Shown here piece after piece: positions 25,933 through 35,346 of a stretch of DNA of 64,000 nt (within the stretch, counting starts at the first letter, position 1; each line of letters opens with the position of its first letter). Source of the DNA: Paenibacillus sp. FSL H8-0537. GTDB taxonomy: Bacteria > Bacillota > Bacilli > Paenibacillales > Paenibacillaceae. The notes under the pieces were generated by a model. That model made no database searches. It had not been told where the DNA came from and saw only the letters and a list, made by a program, of their open reading frames with translations. Both the position numbers and the translations under genes were made by a program. The stretch lies in contig NZ_CP150290.1 of the NCBI RefSeq assembly GCF_038051995.1, positions 5,761,001-5,825,000 on the forward strand, in the 5' to 3' direction.

Positions 25933-25978
25933 AGAAAACCGGTGCACTCGCTAGAGCTGCCCCGGTTTCTTTGTTTTT
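25933..25978 (+). terminator. Terminator after the DUF1128 gene
   Basis: AGAAAACCGG pairs with CCGGTTTCT, followed by TTGTTTTT. It also ends the convergent 158-aa gene in the opposite direction. Confidence 0.75.
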
Positions 25979-26450
25979 ATTCTTCTGTCGTTTCGGATTC
26001 CTTGACTGCTACAGCTGCTGCAGCTTCAAGGGACAGTGAAATGGCAACTTGTTTCTGCTCGCCCTTCAGGAAGAAAGCAAGGCGCTCCAGTTTCTCAGCA
26101 AGTTCAGCACCGCTGAGCGTTATGTTCAAGTTGTAGTTGAACTGGTCTGCTGGAAGCTTAAGCTCCTGCTGAGCGTAAGAAGGCTGGCCTCTCCATCCAC
26201 GTTCAAATCCACCACCCGATTGTGAGGACAAATGATCAGGAACCGGGTAGAACTTGTCCGACTTATTTACAACCCGCTCATAGATGCGGAGTTTCTTAAG
26301 GAGCATGTAATACTGAGCGGAATGTTTGAAATCCCAAGCTTCACGAATATCCTTAAGCGTATAATCCATTTTCCATCTTTTCAGCTTTTCCACTTGCTCA
26401 TCCGAATTCAACTGCAAAAAGTCATCTAACGGCATAATAGTTTCTGGCAT
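25977..26450 (-). CDS. Hypothetical protein (157 aa)
   Basis: No family recognised with certainty. The start was set at the ATG behind GGAGGAGTTTAT. The N-terminal part (LDDFLQLNSDEQVEKLKRWK; TLKDIREAWDF) looks like a small helical DNA-binding or regulatory domain, with AEFLK-like segments around a predicted helix-turn-helix (residues 25-60). The C-terminal part is Ala/Glu/Val-rich (LEAAAAVAVKESETTEE). An orthologue is likely in other Paenibacillus. Confidence 0.65.
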   Translation of the reverse strand: MPETIMPLDDFLQLNSDEQVEKLKRWKMDYTLKDIREAWDFKHSAQYYMLLKKLRIYERVVNKSDKFYPVPDHLSSQSGGGFERGWRGQPSYAQQELKLPADQFNYNLNITLSGAELAEKLERLAFFLKGEQKQVAISLSLEAAAAVAVKESETTEE

Positions 26451-26574
26451 ATAAACTCCTCCATCTAACTTGTAATATTGACGATCACAATAAAGCATTA
26501 GTAACGTAAATAGTATTTTTTATCATATAAAAAATACCATAATTTTTTACACTTTTCAAATTAATTATTTCACA

Positions 26575-26618
26575 GATTAAAAGCTGGCTCTCAACCCCCT
26601 CAGGATTAAAAGCCAGCC
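26575..26618 (-). terminator. Terminator after galT
   Basis: On the minus strand GCTGGCT pairs with AGCCAGC across a 21-base loop, followed by TTTTAATC, immediately downstream of the galT stop. Confidence 0.65.
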
Positions 26619-26635
26619 TCACCGTTTAGCCTACA

Positions 26636-28225
26636 TTATTCAGTTTGCAAACCTATGAAAAACAGGAACTTTTGGAAGCTTGCTTTTCCGGCATCGTTGC
26701 GTTTGTACACGCCCGCATCCTTCAGCACATCGAGGAACTTCGCGCCTGTCTGTGCCTCCACATACGCCTGAGCTTCGCTCTCCAAGCAGGACGTTCCATA
26801 ACGCGCTACCAGCTCTCTAATCCACTCTGCATGCTTGTGAAGCGGATGAGCGCTTTCCTGCAGGGAAGCATCCATAGTCGCCGCTCCCGTCAAGTAGGCG
26901 GCAATTTGAGCGAGCTCCGTTGCCAGTCTGCCTGGCAGCACAGCAAGACCCATCACTTCAATCAGGCCGATATTTTCTTTTTTGATATGATGCAGGTGCT
27001 GATGGGGATGAAAAATCCCGTCGGGATGCTCGTCGCTCGTCCGATTGTTGCGAAGCACAAGATCGACCTCGTACTCTCCGTTGTCGCGCAGCCTCGCGAT
27101 CGGTGTAATCGTATTATGCGGCGTTGGTGCCGCATCCAAAGCACCTGCGGTAAATGCGAGAACGTCCGCATCCGCATCGCTATATCCGCGCCAAGCATCA
27201 AGCAGGCTGCAGGCTGCCTTCAGCACATCAGCCTTCGAAGCGCCATTGACCCGAACAACGGACATTGGCCAGCTTACGATACCGTATTTGACGCCTGGCA
27301 GCTCCGGATTAACGAAGCTCGCTTCCACCCCTGCCGCTTCCATCGGAAACGTATGACGTCCGGCTTGGAAGTGGTCATGGCTTAGAATTGAGCCGCCCAC
27401 TATCGGCAAATCAGCATTGGAGCCGATAAAATAATGCGGATACTGTTCGACGAAATCGAGCAATCTCGCAAACGAGGAATGCGAAATCGCCATCGGCTCA
27501 TGCGCGCCCTTGAATACGATGCTGTGCTCATTGTAATACACATAAGGCGAATATTGAAAATACCATTGCTCGGCCTGCAAGGTCAGCGGAAGGACGCGCA
27601 GATTTTGCCGTGCAGGATGATCGGCGCGTCCGGCGTAGCCTACATTTTCAGCACAGAGCAGGCACTGAGGATATTTGGCTTGCGGCAGCGTCTTGAGCAG
27701 CGCAATTTCCTTAGGATCCTTTTCCGGCTTGGACAGGTTGATTGTAATTTCCAGATTGCCATAATCCGTATCGTACAGCCAATATTTATTTTTGCGAATG
27801 CGATCCATACGGATGTAGTTGGAGTCAATATTCAGCTTGTAGAAAGCATCCGTCGCCTCGGAAATGCCCTCTGCTTCTGCTGTCCGATTGAAAGCAGCTA
27901 CTGCTTCCGAGGGACGCGGCATGAGCAAGCCCATAATGCGAGCATCCAGCAAATCGCGATAGGTCGTAATATTTTCCTCAATCAGGCCAATGCTGTGGCC
28001 ATAATCGAGAAGATCCTCCAATATCGTTACTGCGCTATCCAGCTGCTCATCAGCTATTTCGCCTTCATACGGCTCCGTAAAGCCGAATAAATCAAGCAGC
28101 GCATTGCGGGCTGCATGAATGTCCAGCTTGTGAATCAAGCCCTGGTGCTCAGCAAAACCAATTAGTCGTTCAATATTTAAAAGCGCCTTCGCCGCATTAG
28201 CGGCGGCTGTCTGGCTGTCTGTCAT
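26636..28225 (-). CDS. galT: UDP-glucose--hexose-1-phosphate uridylyltransferase (GalT)
   Basis: GalT exchanges UMP between UDP-glucose and galactose-1-phosphate in the Leloir pathway. The 529-aa protein is of the Firmicute type (about 500 aa, distinct from the 350-aa E. coli enzyme). Features include LCAENVGYAGR (about residue 205), the SHDHFQAGRH motif with the catalytic-type His residues (about residue 345), and HPDGIFHPHQHLHHIKKENIGLIEVMG near residue 420. The start was set at the ATG behind AAGGAG; the longest frame adds 27 codons overlapping the upstream gene. It is the third gene of the galK-galE-galT operon. Confidence 0.95.
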   Translation of the reverse strand: MTDSQTAAANAAKALLNIERLIGFAEHQGLIHKLDIHAARNALLDLFGFTEPYEGEIADEQLDSAVTILEDLLDYGHSIGLIEENITTYRDLLDARIMGLLMPRPSEAVAAFNRTAEAEGISEATDAFYKLNIDSNYIRMDRIRKNKYWLYDTDYGNLEITINLSKPEKDPKEIALLKTLPQAKYPQCLLCAENVGYAGRADHPARQNLRVLPLTLQAEQWYFQYSPYVYYNEHSIVFKGAHEPMAISHSSFARLLDFVEQYPHYFIGSNADLPIVGGSILSHDHFQAGRHTFPMEAAGVEASFVNPELPGVKYGIVSWPMSVVRVNGASKADVLKAACSLLDAWRGYSDADADVLAFTAGALDAAPTPHNTITPIARLRDNGEYEVDLVLRNNRTSDEHPDGIFHPHQHLHHIKKENIGLIEVMGLAVLPGRLATELAQIAAYLTGAATMDASLQESAHPLHKHAEWIRELVARYGTSCLESEAQAYVEAQTGAKFLDVLKDAGVYKRNDAGKASFQKFLFFIGLQTE

Positions 28226-28251
28226 GCGAAAACCGCTCCTTCCTCTTGCTC

Positions 28252-29250
28252 CTACTCCTGTGCTTTGCCTTTGTAGCCTTGCGGGTTTGCCACATGCCAG
28301 TTCCATGCGCTGCGGATAATATCCTCAAGCTTGTTGCGTTTCGGATTCCAGCCCAGTTCACTGCGTGCACGATCGGATGCGGCTACCAGCACAGCTGGGT
28401 CGCCAGAACGGCGTGGCTCAATTACGGCCTTGATCTCGCGTTCGGTTACGGAGCGCGCAATGTCAATCACTTGCTTAACGGAGAAGCCTTGTCCGTTGCC
28501 AAGGTTGTAAATCGAGCTGTCCGCACCTGTACGCAAACGTTCTACGGCGAGCACATGCGCATCGGCTAGATCGCTGACATGGATATAATCGCGGATGCAA
28601 GTGCCATCCTCCGTCTCATAGTCTTCGCCGAACACAGAAATATGCGGACGCTGTCCAAGCGCTGCCTGCAGCACGATAGGGATAAGATGCGATTCAGGGT
28701 TGTGGTCCTCGCCGATTACTCCGCTCTCATGCGCGCCAGCTGCGTTGAAATAACGTAAAGATACGAATTTCAAGCCATGCGCGACATCGAACCATTTCAT
28801 CATTTTTTCCATTGCCAGCTTCGTTTCGCCATAGGCATTAGTCGGCAGCGTACGGTCGTACTCGTCGATTGGCACGTTTTCCGGCTCGCCATAGGTAGCT
28901 GCTGTGGATGAGAACACAATCTTAAGCACGTTGTGCTCAATCATTTTTTCAAGCAGGCATAATGTGCCATAAACATTGTTGTGATAATACTTGCCTGGGT
29001 TTTGCATGCTTTCCCCTACGAGCGAATTAGCTGCAAAATGAATGACCGCATCAATGCTGTTTTCCTTAAATACCGTTTCCAGAAAATCCTTATCGCGCAA
29101 ATCGCCAACGTACAGCTTTCCGCCCGTTACCGCCTCGCGATGTCCCTGCTCCAAATTGTCGACCACAACGATTTCTTCGCCGCGCTCTTTAAGTGATGCT
29201 ACGGCATGCGAACCAATATATCCTGCTCCACCTGTTACTAATACTGCCAT
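28252..29250 (-). CDS. galE: UDP-glucose 4-epimerase
   Basis: GalE interconverts UDP-galactose and UDP-glucose. The 332-aa SDR enzyme has the NAD-binding motif VTGGAGYIGSH at the N-terminus, the Ser of FSSTAATYG, the catalytic YGETK motif (AYGETKLAMEK), and the conserved RDYIHVSDLADAH. The start was set at the ATG behind GGGAGGGATAACACA; the upstream longer frame runs into galK. It lies between galK and galT, with a dispersed repeat in the galK-galE gap. Confidence 0.96.
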   Translation of the reverse strand: MAVLVTGGAGYIGSHAVASLKERGEEIVVVDNLEQGHREAVTGGKLYVGDLRDKDFLETVFKENSIDAVIHFAANSLVGESMQNPGKYYHNNVYGTLCLLEKMIEHNVLKIVFSSTAATYGEPENVPIDEYDRTLPTNAYGETKLAMEKMMKWFDVAHGLKFVSLRYFNAAGAHESGVIGEDHNPESHLIPIVLQAALGQRPHISVFGEDYETEDGTCIRDYIHVSDLADAHVLAVERLRTGADSSIYNLGNGQGFSVKQVIDIARSVTEREIKAVIEPRRSGDPAVLVAASDRARSELGWNPKRNKLEDIIRSAWNWHVANPQGYKGKAQE

Positions 29251-29284
29251 TGTGTTATCCCTCCCAAATTTGCTTGCATATAAG

Positions 29285-29338
29285 CGTAAACGGCTATCAC
29301 TGTCCTCTGGCGGCAAAGCTGCCGTTTCGAGGGTGAAA
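29285..29338 (+). repeat. Dispersed palindromic repeat, copy C
   Basis: GTAAACGGCTATCAC, TCTGGCGGCAAAGCTGCCG, TTTCGAGGGTGAAA in the galK-galE gap. Its inner part (GGCGGCAAAGCTGCC) differs from copies A and B, but the order of blocks is the same. Confidence 0.6.
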
Positions 29339-29393
29339 TTAAGTCGTTTCACTCGTTTCAGTTGATAAGACTGCTTAAGCCAGTTGCTGTTGA

Positions 29394-30572
29394 CTAAAAC
29401 AACTGCTCCACGCCATTGCCGATGCTGCATACGTAGAAATCCGCTACAAGTCCGGTTGCCGCCGTATATTCCTCGCCCACTTGCTGCTTGAAGCTCTCGA
29501 TGCTGTCTTCATGAACGAGCGATACGGTGCAGCCGCCGAAGCCTGCGCCTGTCATCCGCGAGCCAAGCACGCCGTCTACTTTGCGAGCCGCAGCTACCAT
29601 CGCGTCCAGCTCCGCACCGGTTACTTCATACAAATCGCGCAGCGAATCATGCGAGCCATTCATCAGCTGGCCGAACAATGCGAGATCGTCTTTTTTCAGA
29701 GCTTCCATCGATTGCAATACCCGGTCGATCTCTTCGACAACGTGCTGGGCGCGATTGCGGACGATATTTTCTTTGATCAGGTGCTTGTTTGCATTGAACT
29801 GCTCCAAGTTAATTTGGCCAAGCAGCGTCAGCTCAGGGAACGCCTGCTTTAAGTCCTGAACCGCCTGCTCGCATTGGCTGCGGCGCTCATTATAAGCGGA
29901 ATCCACCAATCCACGGCGCTTGTTCGTGTTGCCGATAACGAGCTTGTAGCTGCCCGATTGGAACGGAACGAGATCGTATTCAAGCGTGTCGCACATAAGC
30001 AAAATCGCATGATCCTTCTTGCCATTTGCCACAGCAAATTGGTCCATAATGCCGCATTGCACACCGTTGAATTCATTTTCTGATTTTTGTGAAAGCAGCG
30101 CAATTTGCACCTTGTCGATCGGCTGTTTTTCAAGCGTCAGCAGGGCATAAGCCGTGACCACTTCAATGGAAGCCGAGGAGGATAGGCCCGCTCCGTTCGG
30201 AATTTCGCCATGGTACAGCAGATCATAGCCGGAAGTATAGCTCACGCCGCGCTGCTGCAATTCGTGGAAAATCCCTTTTGGATAGTTCATCCAGTCATCC
30301 GCTTCGTCATAAACGATATTTTCAAGGTCGAACTCCCGGCTTATTGGAAAATTCGTCGTTGCCAGCCCAAGCTTGCGGTCTCCGCGTGCACGAATGAGCA
30401 GCGTTGTGCCAAACGTTAAAGCAGCCGGAAAAACGTACCCGCCGTTATAATCGGTATGCTCGCCGATCAGATTCACCCGGCCCGGAGCATGAAATACTTG
30501 AATGGCGGAGGCGTCTCCACCATATTGTTGGATAAATTTCTGTGTAAGCTCTTGAATATTTGCCACTTGCAA
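29394..30572 (-). CDS. galK: Galactokinase
   Basis: GalK phosphorylates galactose with ATP. The 392-aa GHMP kinase has the GRVNLIGEHTDYNGG galactokinase signature (about residue 31), the PNGAGLSSSASIE ATP-binding motif (about residue 125) and MTGAGFGGC near the C-terminus (about residue 341). The frame opens at a TTG (30572) with an alternative GTG six bases downstream; ribosome-site quality does not decide between them. It is the first gene of the gal operon, divergent from the AraC regulator. Confidence 0.95.
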   Translation of the reverse strand: MQVANIQELTQKFIQQYGGDASAIQVFHAPGRVNLIGEHTDYNGGYVFPAALTFGTTLLIRARGDRKLGLATTNFPISREFDLENIVYDEADDWMNYPKGIFHELQQRGVSYTSGYDLLYHGEIPNGAGLSSSASIEVVTAYALLTLEKQPIDKVQIALLSQKSENEFNGVQCGIMDQFAVANGKKDHAILLMCDTLEYDLVPFQSGSYKLVIGNTNKRRGLVDSAYNERRSQCEQAVQDLKQAFPELTLLGQINLEQFNANKHLIKENIVRNRAQHVVEEIDRVLQSMEALKKDDLALFGQLMNGSHDSLRDLYEVTGAELDAMVAAARKVDGVLGSRMTGAGFGGCTVSLVHEDSIESFKQQVGEEYTAATGLVADFYVCSIGNGVEQLF

Positions 30573-30694
30573 TCACGTCCCTTTTTATCGTCTTTTGTAA
30601 TTTGATGTAAGGCGATGTCTTCCCCTTCAGTATAGCGCAAGGCTAGCGGCAATTAAAATGGCGCAAAGTGCTATTTACATGGATATATGTGACT

Positions 30695-30723
30695 TTCATA
30701 TCGATCTTAAGACATGCTATGAT
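30695..30723 (+). promoter_or_regulatory. Promoter of the AraC regulator gene
   Basis: TTCATA (30695-30700), 17 bases, TATGAT (30718-30723). It lies in the 207-bp gap between galK and araC-type genes and likely overlaps galK control elements. Confidence 0.5.
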
Positions 30724-30779
30724 TATTAAAATCCGCAAATACAGCAGTCTTTATTCCCAATTGCAGGCAGGTGTAATGA

Positions 30780-31646
30780 ATGACCAGACCAGAGAACTAT
30801 AAAGTCGCCTCAAGCCCTATGATCATCGAAAATGATCTGCTGCACGTGTTGTTCGCAGGGGAAAGCCAGACGAAGCCCGCGCATCGCCTCGGTCCGAAAG
30901 TATATGATTTTTATTTGATGCATGTCGTGCTTGAAGGCAGCGGCATCTTCATTTGTGGCGACAACCGCTACGAGCTGCGGGCAGGGCACACGTTTCTGAT
31001 TGAACCGGAGCAGCTTGTCAGCTATGAATCGGACGTTCAGAATCCTTGGCGCTACCGCTGGGTTGCCTTTAGGGGCAAACTGGCTAACGGGCTGCTCGAG
31101 ACAGCAGGGTTATCTGTGGCACAGCCTGTCGTTGATACCGGCAGCAGCAAGCGGCCAGCCGCGCTTTTTCATCATATCTTCCATATTTTCCGCTCGAATG
31201 AGGCGGCCGCACATTTGAAGGCAAATGGCTATTTGCAGCTGCTGCTCGCTGAATACAGCGCCGTTATGAGCGATACCGCTCGCGGCAAAGCGCTGATGGC
31301 CGATGAAGAAGGGGAGCAATTGCTCCAAAAAATGATCCATTATTTATCAACGCAATATGCCCATCCCGTTTCTATTGAGCAAATGGCGGAGGCACTTGGC
31401 TACAATCGCGCCTATTTATCGCGTTTCTTCAAACGCAAAACGGGAACATCGCCTGTCACCTTCCTGCTCAAGCTGAGAATAGACAAGGCTAGACAGATGC
31501 TTCGCGAGCGTGGTGAACTGACGATTGAGCAAATTTCCGCTTCTGTCGGGCTGCAGGATGCGCTTTATTTTTCCAAGCAATTTCGGCGTTTTTATAATCA
31601 GTCCCCCACCGCGTACCGCGAAGCGATGCGCAGTCTGAAAGAATAG
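30780..31646 (+). CDS. AraC family regulator of the gal operon
   Basis: A 288-aa regulator with an N-terminal cupin-type sugar-sensing domain (about residues 20-170; GSGIFICGDNRYELRAGHTFLI) and a C-terminal AraC helix-turn-helix pair (SIEQMAEALGYNRAYLSRFFKRKTG; about 190-285, with the second HTH TIEQISASVGLQDALYFSKQF). It is divergent from galK, so it is likely to regulate galKET, with galactose or a related galactoside as inducer. The inducer is inference. Confidence 0.88.
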   Translation: MTRPENYKVASSPMIIENDLLHVLFAGESQTKPAHRLGPKVYDFYLMHVVLEGSGIFICGDNRYELRAGHTFLIEPEQLVSYESDVQNPWRYRWVAFRGKLANGLLETAGLSVAQPVVDTGSSKRPAALFHHIFHIFRSNEAAAHLKANGYLQLLLAEYSAVMSDTARGKALMADEEGEQLLQKMIHYLSTQYAHPVSIEQMAEALGYNRAYLSRFFKRKTGTSPVTFLLKLRIDKARQMLRERGELTIEQISASVGLQDALYFSKQFRRFYNQSPTAYREAMRSLKE

Positions 31647-31776
31647 GGCGCAAGCCGCATTCCTTGTAATATGGAGAGGCTGTTATGGGACATATTAGTG
31701 GTACAGCAATTGAATAGATGTGTAATGGTTTCTAATAACGCCATTTAAAATCAAATGAACAGGAGCTGTGCCACAG

Positions 31777-33015
31777 ATGAAGGAGCTGCATACAGGCAGT
31801 CTGTATTGGCCTACGACCTTAAATTCGACGGCAGACTATCCCCGTATTACCGAGAACAAAAAAGTGAAGGTTGCCATCGTCGGCGGCGGCATGTCTGGCA
31901 GCATTTGCGGTTATATTTTGGCGAAAAGCGGCATTGAGGCGGCAATGCTCGAACGGGAAAGCGTCGCAGGCGGCAGTACGTCGGCCAATACGGGCTTGCT
32001 CCAGTTTTCCAATGACATTATGCTGTGGGAGCTCGCTGACCAAATCGGCGAATACGATGCTGCACGATTCTATCGCGGCTGTCTGGATGCTGTGAGGCAG
32101 CTTGGGGAGGTTGCGGCACAGCTCCCCGTAGATGTCGGCTTCATTCCAAGAAGCAGCCTCTATTATGCGACCTCCGAGCAGGATTTGCCGATGCTGCGGA
32201 AGGAATATGAGATGCTGCGCAAGCATGGATTTGACGTCACCTTTCTGGAGGCTGACGATATTTCCCGGCAGTTTCCTTTCCGTAAACCGGGTGCCATTAT
32301 GGCGCAGGGGGATGCCGAGGTTAATCCATTCCAGTTCGTGCAGGGCGTATCCAGCGCTGCGGCGAAAGCCGGGCTGCAAATTTATGAGCATACCGACATC
32401 GTAAAGCATGAACAGACTGCAGAAGGCGGGCAGCTGTTGCGGACTTCCGACGGCTGGGAAATCGAGGCGGAGCATGTGATATTCGCTATTGGCTATGAGC
32501 CTGAGGAATTGCGCGGCCAGCTGGTTAAAGCCGACATTAACCGCTCCTTTGCCGCCGTTACTGGCGTTCAGGATGACGCGAAGCTGCGGGCCAATTGGCC
32601 GGGGCAATGCCTCATTTGGGAAACGGCGCGCCCCTATTTATACTTACGCACGACGGTGGATGGCCGGATCGTCGTCGGCGGTCTGGACGAAATGACCGAA
32701 GCGCCGATTGAAAGCGAGAAGCTAAGGCGCAAGCGAACCGATAAGCTGCTGGAGAAAATAACAGCATTGTTTCCGATGCTGGATCAGCCGCTGGAATTTG
32801 AATGGAGCGCCACGTTCGGTGAATCCCGCGATAATCTGCCCTTTATCGGCGCTGATCCAAAAATGCCAGGCGTCTACTATTGCCTCGGCTACGGCGGCAA
32901 TGGCACTGTCTACAGCACGATGGCTGCTTATATACTGAGGGATATGATTAATGGGGAGGAGCATCCGCTCGCGAGCATCGTGCGCCTTGACCGTCCTTCC
33001 TTATTAAAGGTATAG
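31777..33015 (+). CDS. FAD-dependent oxidoreductase (DAO family)
   Basis: A 412-aa flavoprotein of the D-amino acid oxidase/glycine oxidase superfamily. The dinucleotide motif is VAIVGGGMSGSICGYILAK (about residue 34), followed by a Gly-rich flavin loop GGSTSANTGLL, and the C-terminal FAD-contact segment GYGGNGTVYSTMAA. The DAO-type domain suggests oxidation of an amine or amino acid; the substrate is unknown. Of the two in-frame starts, the ATG at 31777 has AGGAG 11 bases upstream; the GTG at 31768 is too close. A 56-bp palindrome follows it. Confidence 0.85.
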   Translation: MKELHTGSLYWPTTLNSTADYPRITENKKVKVAIVGGGMSGSICGYILAKSGIEAAMLERESVAGGSTSANTGLLQFSNDIMLWELADQIGEYDAARFYRGCLDAVRQLGEVAAQLPVDVGFIPRSSLYYATSEQDLPMLRKEYEMLRKHGFDVTFLEADDISRQFPFRKPGAIMAQGDAEVNPFQFVQGVSSAAAKAGLQIYEHTDIVKHEQTAEGGQLLRTSDGWEIEAEHVIFAIGYEPEELRGQLVKADINRSFAAVTGVQDDAKLRANWPGQCLIWETARPYLYLRTTVDGRIVVGGLDEMTEAPIESEKLRRKRTDKLLEKITALFPMLDQPLEFEWSATFGESRDNLPFIGADPKMPGVYYCLGYGGNGTVYSTMAAYILRDMINGEEHPLASIVRLDRPSLLKV

Positions 33016-33039
33016 GCAAGCATCACAGCGTTATTGAGC

Positions 33040-33095
33040 GTTATATAGACAGGAAGGGCTCCGCCGATCGGCGGAGCCCTTCCTGTCTATATAAC
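33040..33095. repeat. 56-bp perfect palindrome
   Basis: Two 28-base arms (33040-33067 and 33068-33095) are exact reverse complements with no spacer; the centre reads CGCCGATCGGCG and the ends read GTTATATA/TATATAAC. It sits 25 bases after the oxidoreductase stop codon, with no T run beyond. It could act as a factor-independent transcript end or a protected 3' end. Confidence 0.7.
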
Positions 33096-33245
33096 CTAAA
33101 CCTTTTGCTGGTCTTCGTTCATTTATTTGTGTTTATCTTTTGTTTACCTTTGCCGTTTGCTTATCTTTTGTTTGCCGTTTGTTTCTCGCTTGTTATTTCT
33201 TGTCACCTTTAGCATTCATGTTGAACGCTATTTTTCATCTGAGCT

Positions 33246-33785
33246 CTAAAGATCGGCAATATGCACAGCGCCTTGGCTGCGAAGCACAGATTCCGCTACT
33301 GACAGCCGCGCCAGCTTCGGTCCGCCCTCTTTGTTCATCATCGTATGGCTCTCATCCGTCTCGATGACGACGATAATGTGTCCTTCACGAATCGCATCTC
33401 GGCTTTCATCCTCGGCTTTATCCAATCCAAGTGCCCTGAGGGCGTGATTGATGCCGTCATCATCCGATCTTAGATTAGTCGCCAGCAAGCCATCCGTTGT
33501 CAAAGGCACCGCGGCCCAGCCGCCAGCTCCAGTCATGCCAGTCGTAGGGATCGCCGCAGCCGCAGCAATCGCCGTCCCCTCATTGCCCGCATGGCTTCCC
33601 TTGGTCCGCGCCAGCTCCATTACCTCATCGGCATGCACATCGGTTTCCGCCTCGATCCGGCGGGAATGCTCGCCATCCTTGGCAATGATTTGAAGCTCCC
33701 CAGGCACGAATCCGGCTTGCTCCAATGCGGTAATCGTATCAATCACTTCTTGTTCCGTCTTGAAAATCCCCAGCTTCTTAGCCAT
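33246..33785 (-). CDS. YflT-domain general stress protein
   Basis: A 179-aa soluble protein with the YflT/GsiB-like N-terminal domain (LGIFKTEQEVIDTITALEQAGF at the start; about residues 1-90), an Ala/Gly-rich linker (AIAAAAAIPTTGMTGAGG) and a second alpha-beta region (about 125-165) similar to the first. In Bacillus, YflT proteins are sigma-B controlled; a -10-like GGGTAT and a poor -35-like GATTGA are 110 bases upstream. It is monocistronic. Confidence 0.8.
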   Translation of the reverse strand: MAKKLGIFKTEQEVIDTITALEQAGFVPGELQIIAKDGEHSRRIEAETDVHADEVMELARTKGSHAGNEGTAIAAAAAIPTTGMTGAGGWAAVPLTTDGLLATNLRSDDDGINHALRALGLDKAEDESRDAIREGHIIVVIETDESHTMMNKEGGPKLARLSVAESVLRSQGAVHIADL

Positions 33786-33991
33786 TCGAATCTCCTCCTA
33801 AAACCTGATTGTGAATACAAAAGCCCGCTGATTTTGGCATATGATGCATACGCCTTATTATAGCCGGCTTTGACCGAGCGCTCTTAGAATAGTTATACCC
33901 TCAGCGGCAAGGAATCAATCGTATTGCTTAGAGATTCGCCGCTCGGTTGTTGTACAACAATCACTTTCAAGGTATGATGGAAGGAAGTGAA

Positions 33992-35236
33992 ATGGAAATC
34001 GGACAAGCAGGGGGCAAGGCGATGATTCATCGAGTGCTTCGCTATCCCGCGCAGTGGGATTGGCAAATGCTGCAGATCGAAAGGCAGCATGCGGAGTTAG
34101 GGCAGAAACTGCCCAAACGCCAGGACAACAGAAAAAATAATGAAAGCTTCCTTGCTGCGCGGCCATACCCAGTTCAGGCGGGCAGCGGTGCCGATTCGCA
34201 AAAGTTCGAGGCGAAGCTGCTGCTTCCAGAATGCGCCTCCTGGCTTGAGGAATGCAACGGACGAACGACAAATCAAATTACAGTTGCCCCGGCAACTGAG
34301 CTTGGGCCGCTTGTTCATGGCACACTGATGATCCAGATCTCAGATGTGCATACGGATATACAGCCGTTCCACTTTTGGGTATCCGGCAGGCGACTTGTGA
34401 CGATGCATGAGGATATGCGGCTAGCTATACGCTTTCAAGCAGATGATGTAACGAGCAGGCTGGAAACATGCGATACCGCTCCGGAAGCCTTGCTTGTTAT
34501 GCTCGGCGTTATATTAGGCCCTTTTCACGAAGGGCTGGACGGCTTTGAAACACGGCTCGGAGACCTTGAAAATAATATGCGCAGCGCCAATCGTACTGGC
34601 CTGATGGACGTCATCATTGAAAGACGGTATGACCTGCTGCATTGGAGCCATCTGTTTACGCCCGTTCGTGAGCTTCACGGCTCGGTGAAGGAAGCCTTTC
34701 TCGACGGGATTATGGAAAGCGAAGCCTACAAGCGCATTACACACAAGCTGGAACGAATCGATACGCTGCTCAAGCATTATTCACTGGAGATTGACACACT
34801 CATTTCAATGGACGATGCCATCTCCAACTTCCGCGGCAATGATATTATGAAGACGCTGACGATTTTCACGGTGATTTTCACTCCGGCAACGGTCATTTCC
34901 GCCCTTTGGGGTGTGAATTTGGAGCCGCTGCCTTGGGACAATACATGGTGGGGCTTTACGATCCTTTGCGCCTTCATTATCGGCATTACCGTATTCATTT
35001 ACGTGTGGCTATGGAAAAAAGGCTGGACTGGCGATATGCTGATTGGCCGCGGCGGTTCAAGCAAGCTGGCTGCCTCTCGTTCTGATCGCCACAGCCGCAA
35101 GAAGCATAAGGAAGCGCCGGAGGAGGAAGACAGCGGGCGACGTTACTCATCGGAGCGCACATCGTCTGCCAAGACGGCCACGCAGGAGCAGGCTGCACAA
35201 GCAGCCAAGCCATTAACTCGATCACGCCGACTGTAG
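33992..35236 (+). CDS. CorA-like divalent cation transporter
   Basis: A 414-aa protein of the CorA/MgtE-type superfamily (CorA class). It has a long cytoplasmic alpha/beta N-terminal part, helical region (ETRLGDLENNMRS), and two C-terminal membrane helices (about residues 285-345). The pore signature is GVN (SALWGVNLEPLPW) instead of the usual GMN. The C-terminal 60 residues are basic and low in complexity. The start was set at the ATG behind AAGGAAG; a later ATG (34022) is possible. The usual substrate is Mg2+, but variants with altered GMN may carry other divalent metals. Confidence 0.8.
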   Translation: MEIGQAGGKAMIHRVLRYPAQWDWQMLQIERQHAELGQKLPKRQDNRKNNESFLAARPYPVQAGSGADSQKFEAKLLLPECASWLEECNGRTTNQITVAPATELGPLVHGTLMIQISDVHTDIQPFHFWVSGRRLVTMHEDMRLAIRFQADDVTSRLETCDTAPEALLVMLGVILGPFHEGLDGFETRLGDLENNMRSANRTGLMDVIIERRYDLLHWSHLFTPVRELHGSVKEAFLDGIMESEAYKRITHKLERIDTLLKHYSLEIDTLISMDDAISNFRGNDIMKTLTIFTVIFTPATVISALWGVNLEPLPWDNTWWGFTILCAFIIGITVFIYVWLWKKGWTGDMLIGRGGSSKLAASRSDRHSRKKHKEAPEEEDSGRRYSSERTSSAKTATQEQAAQAAKPLTRSRRL

Positions 35237-35259
35237 CCAAACAGGATTTAAGATAAAAT

Positions 35260-35310
35260 AAGCCCCTCCATTGCTCGCTGTTTCAGCGAATATGGAGGGG
35301 CTTTGATTTA
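35260..35310. terminator. Bidirectional terminator between corA-like and Gfo/Idh genes
   Basis: AAGCCCCTCCAT pairs with ATGGAGGGGCTT around an inner hairpin, followed by TTGATTTATTTT. It serves both convergent genes. Confidence 0.8.
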
Positions 35311-35346
35311 TTTTACAGCATCGCTTCATGCCTTCAGCAAAGCGGC

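Noticed and set aside
26645..27385. Long plus-strand frames antisense to galT, thiL and the t6A cluster
   Set aside because: They are shadows of real minus-strand genes with clear family motifs; no ribosome sites or family matches.
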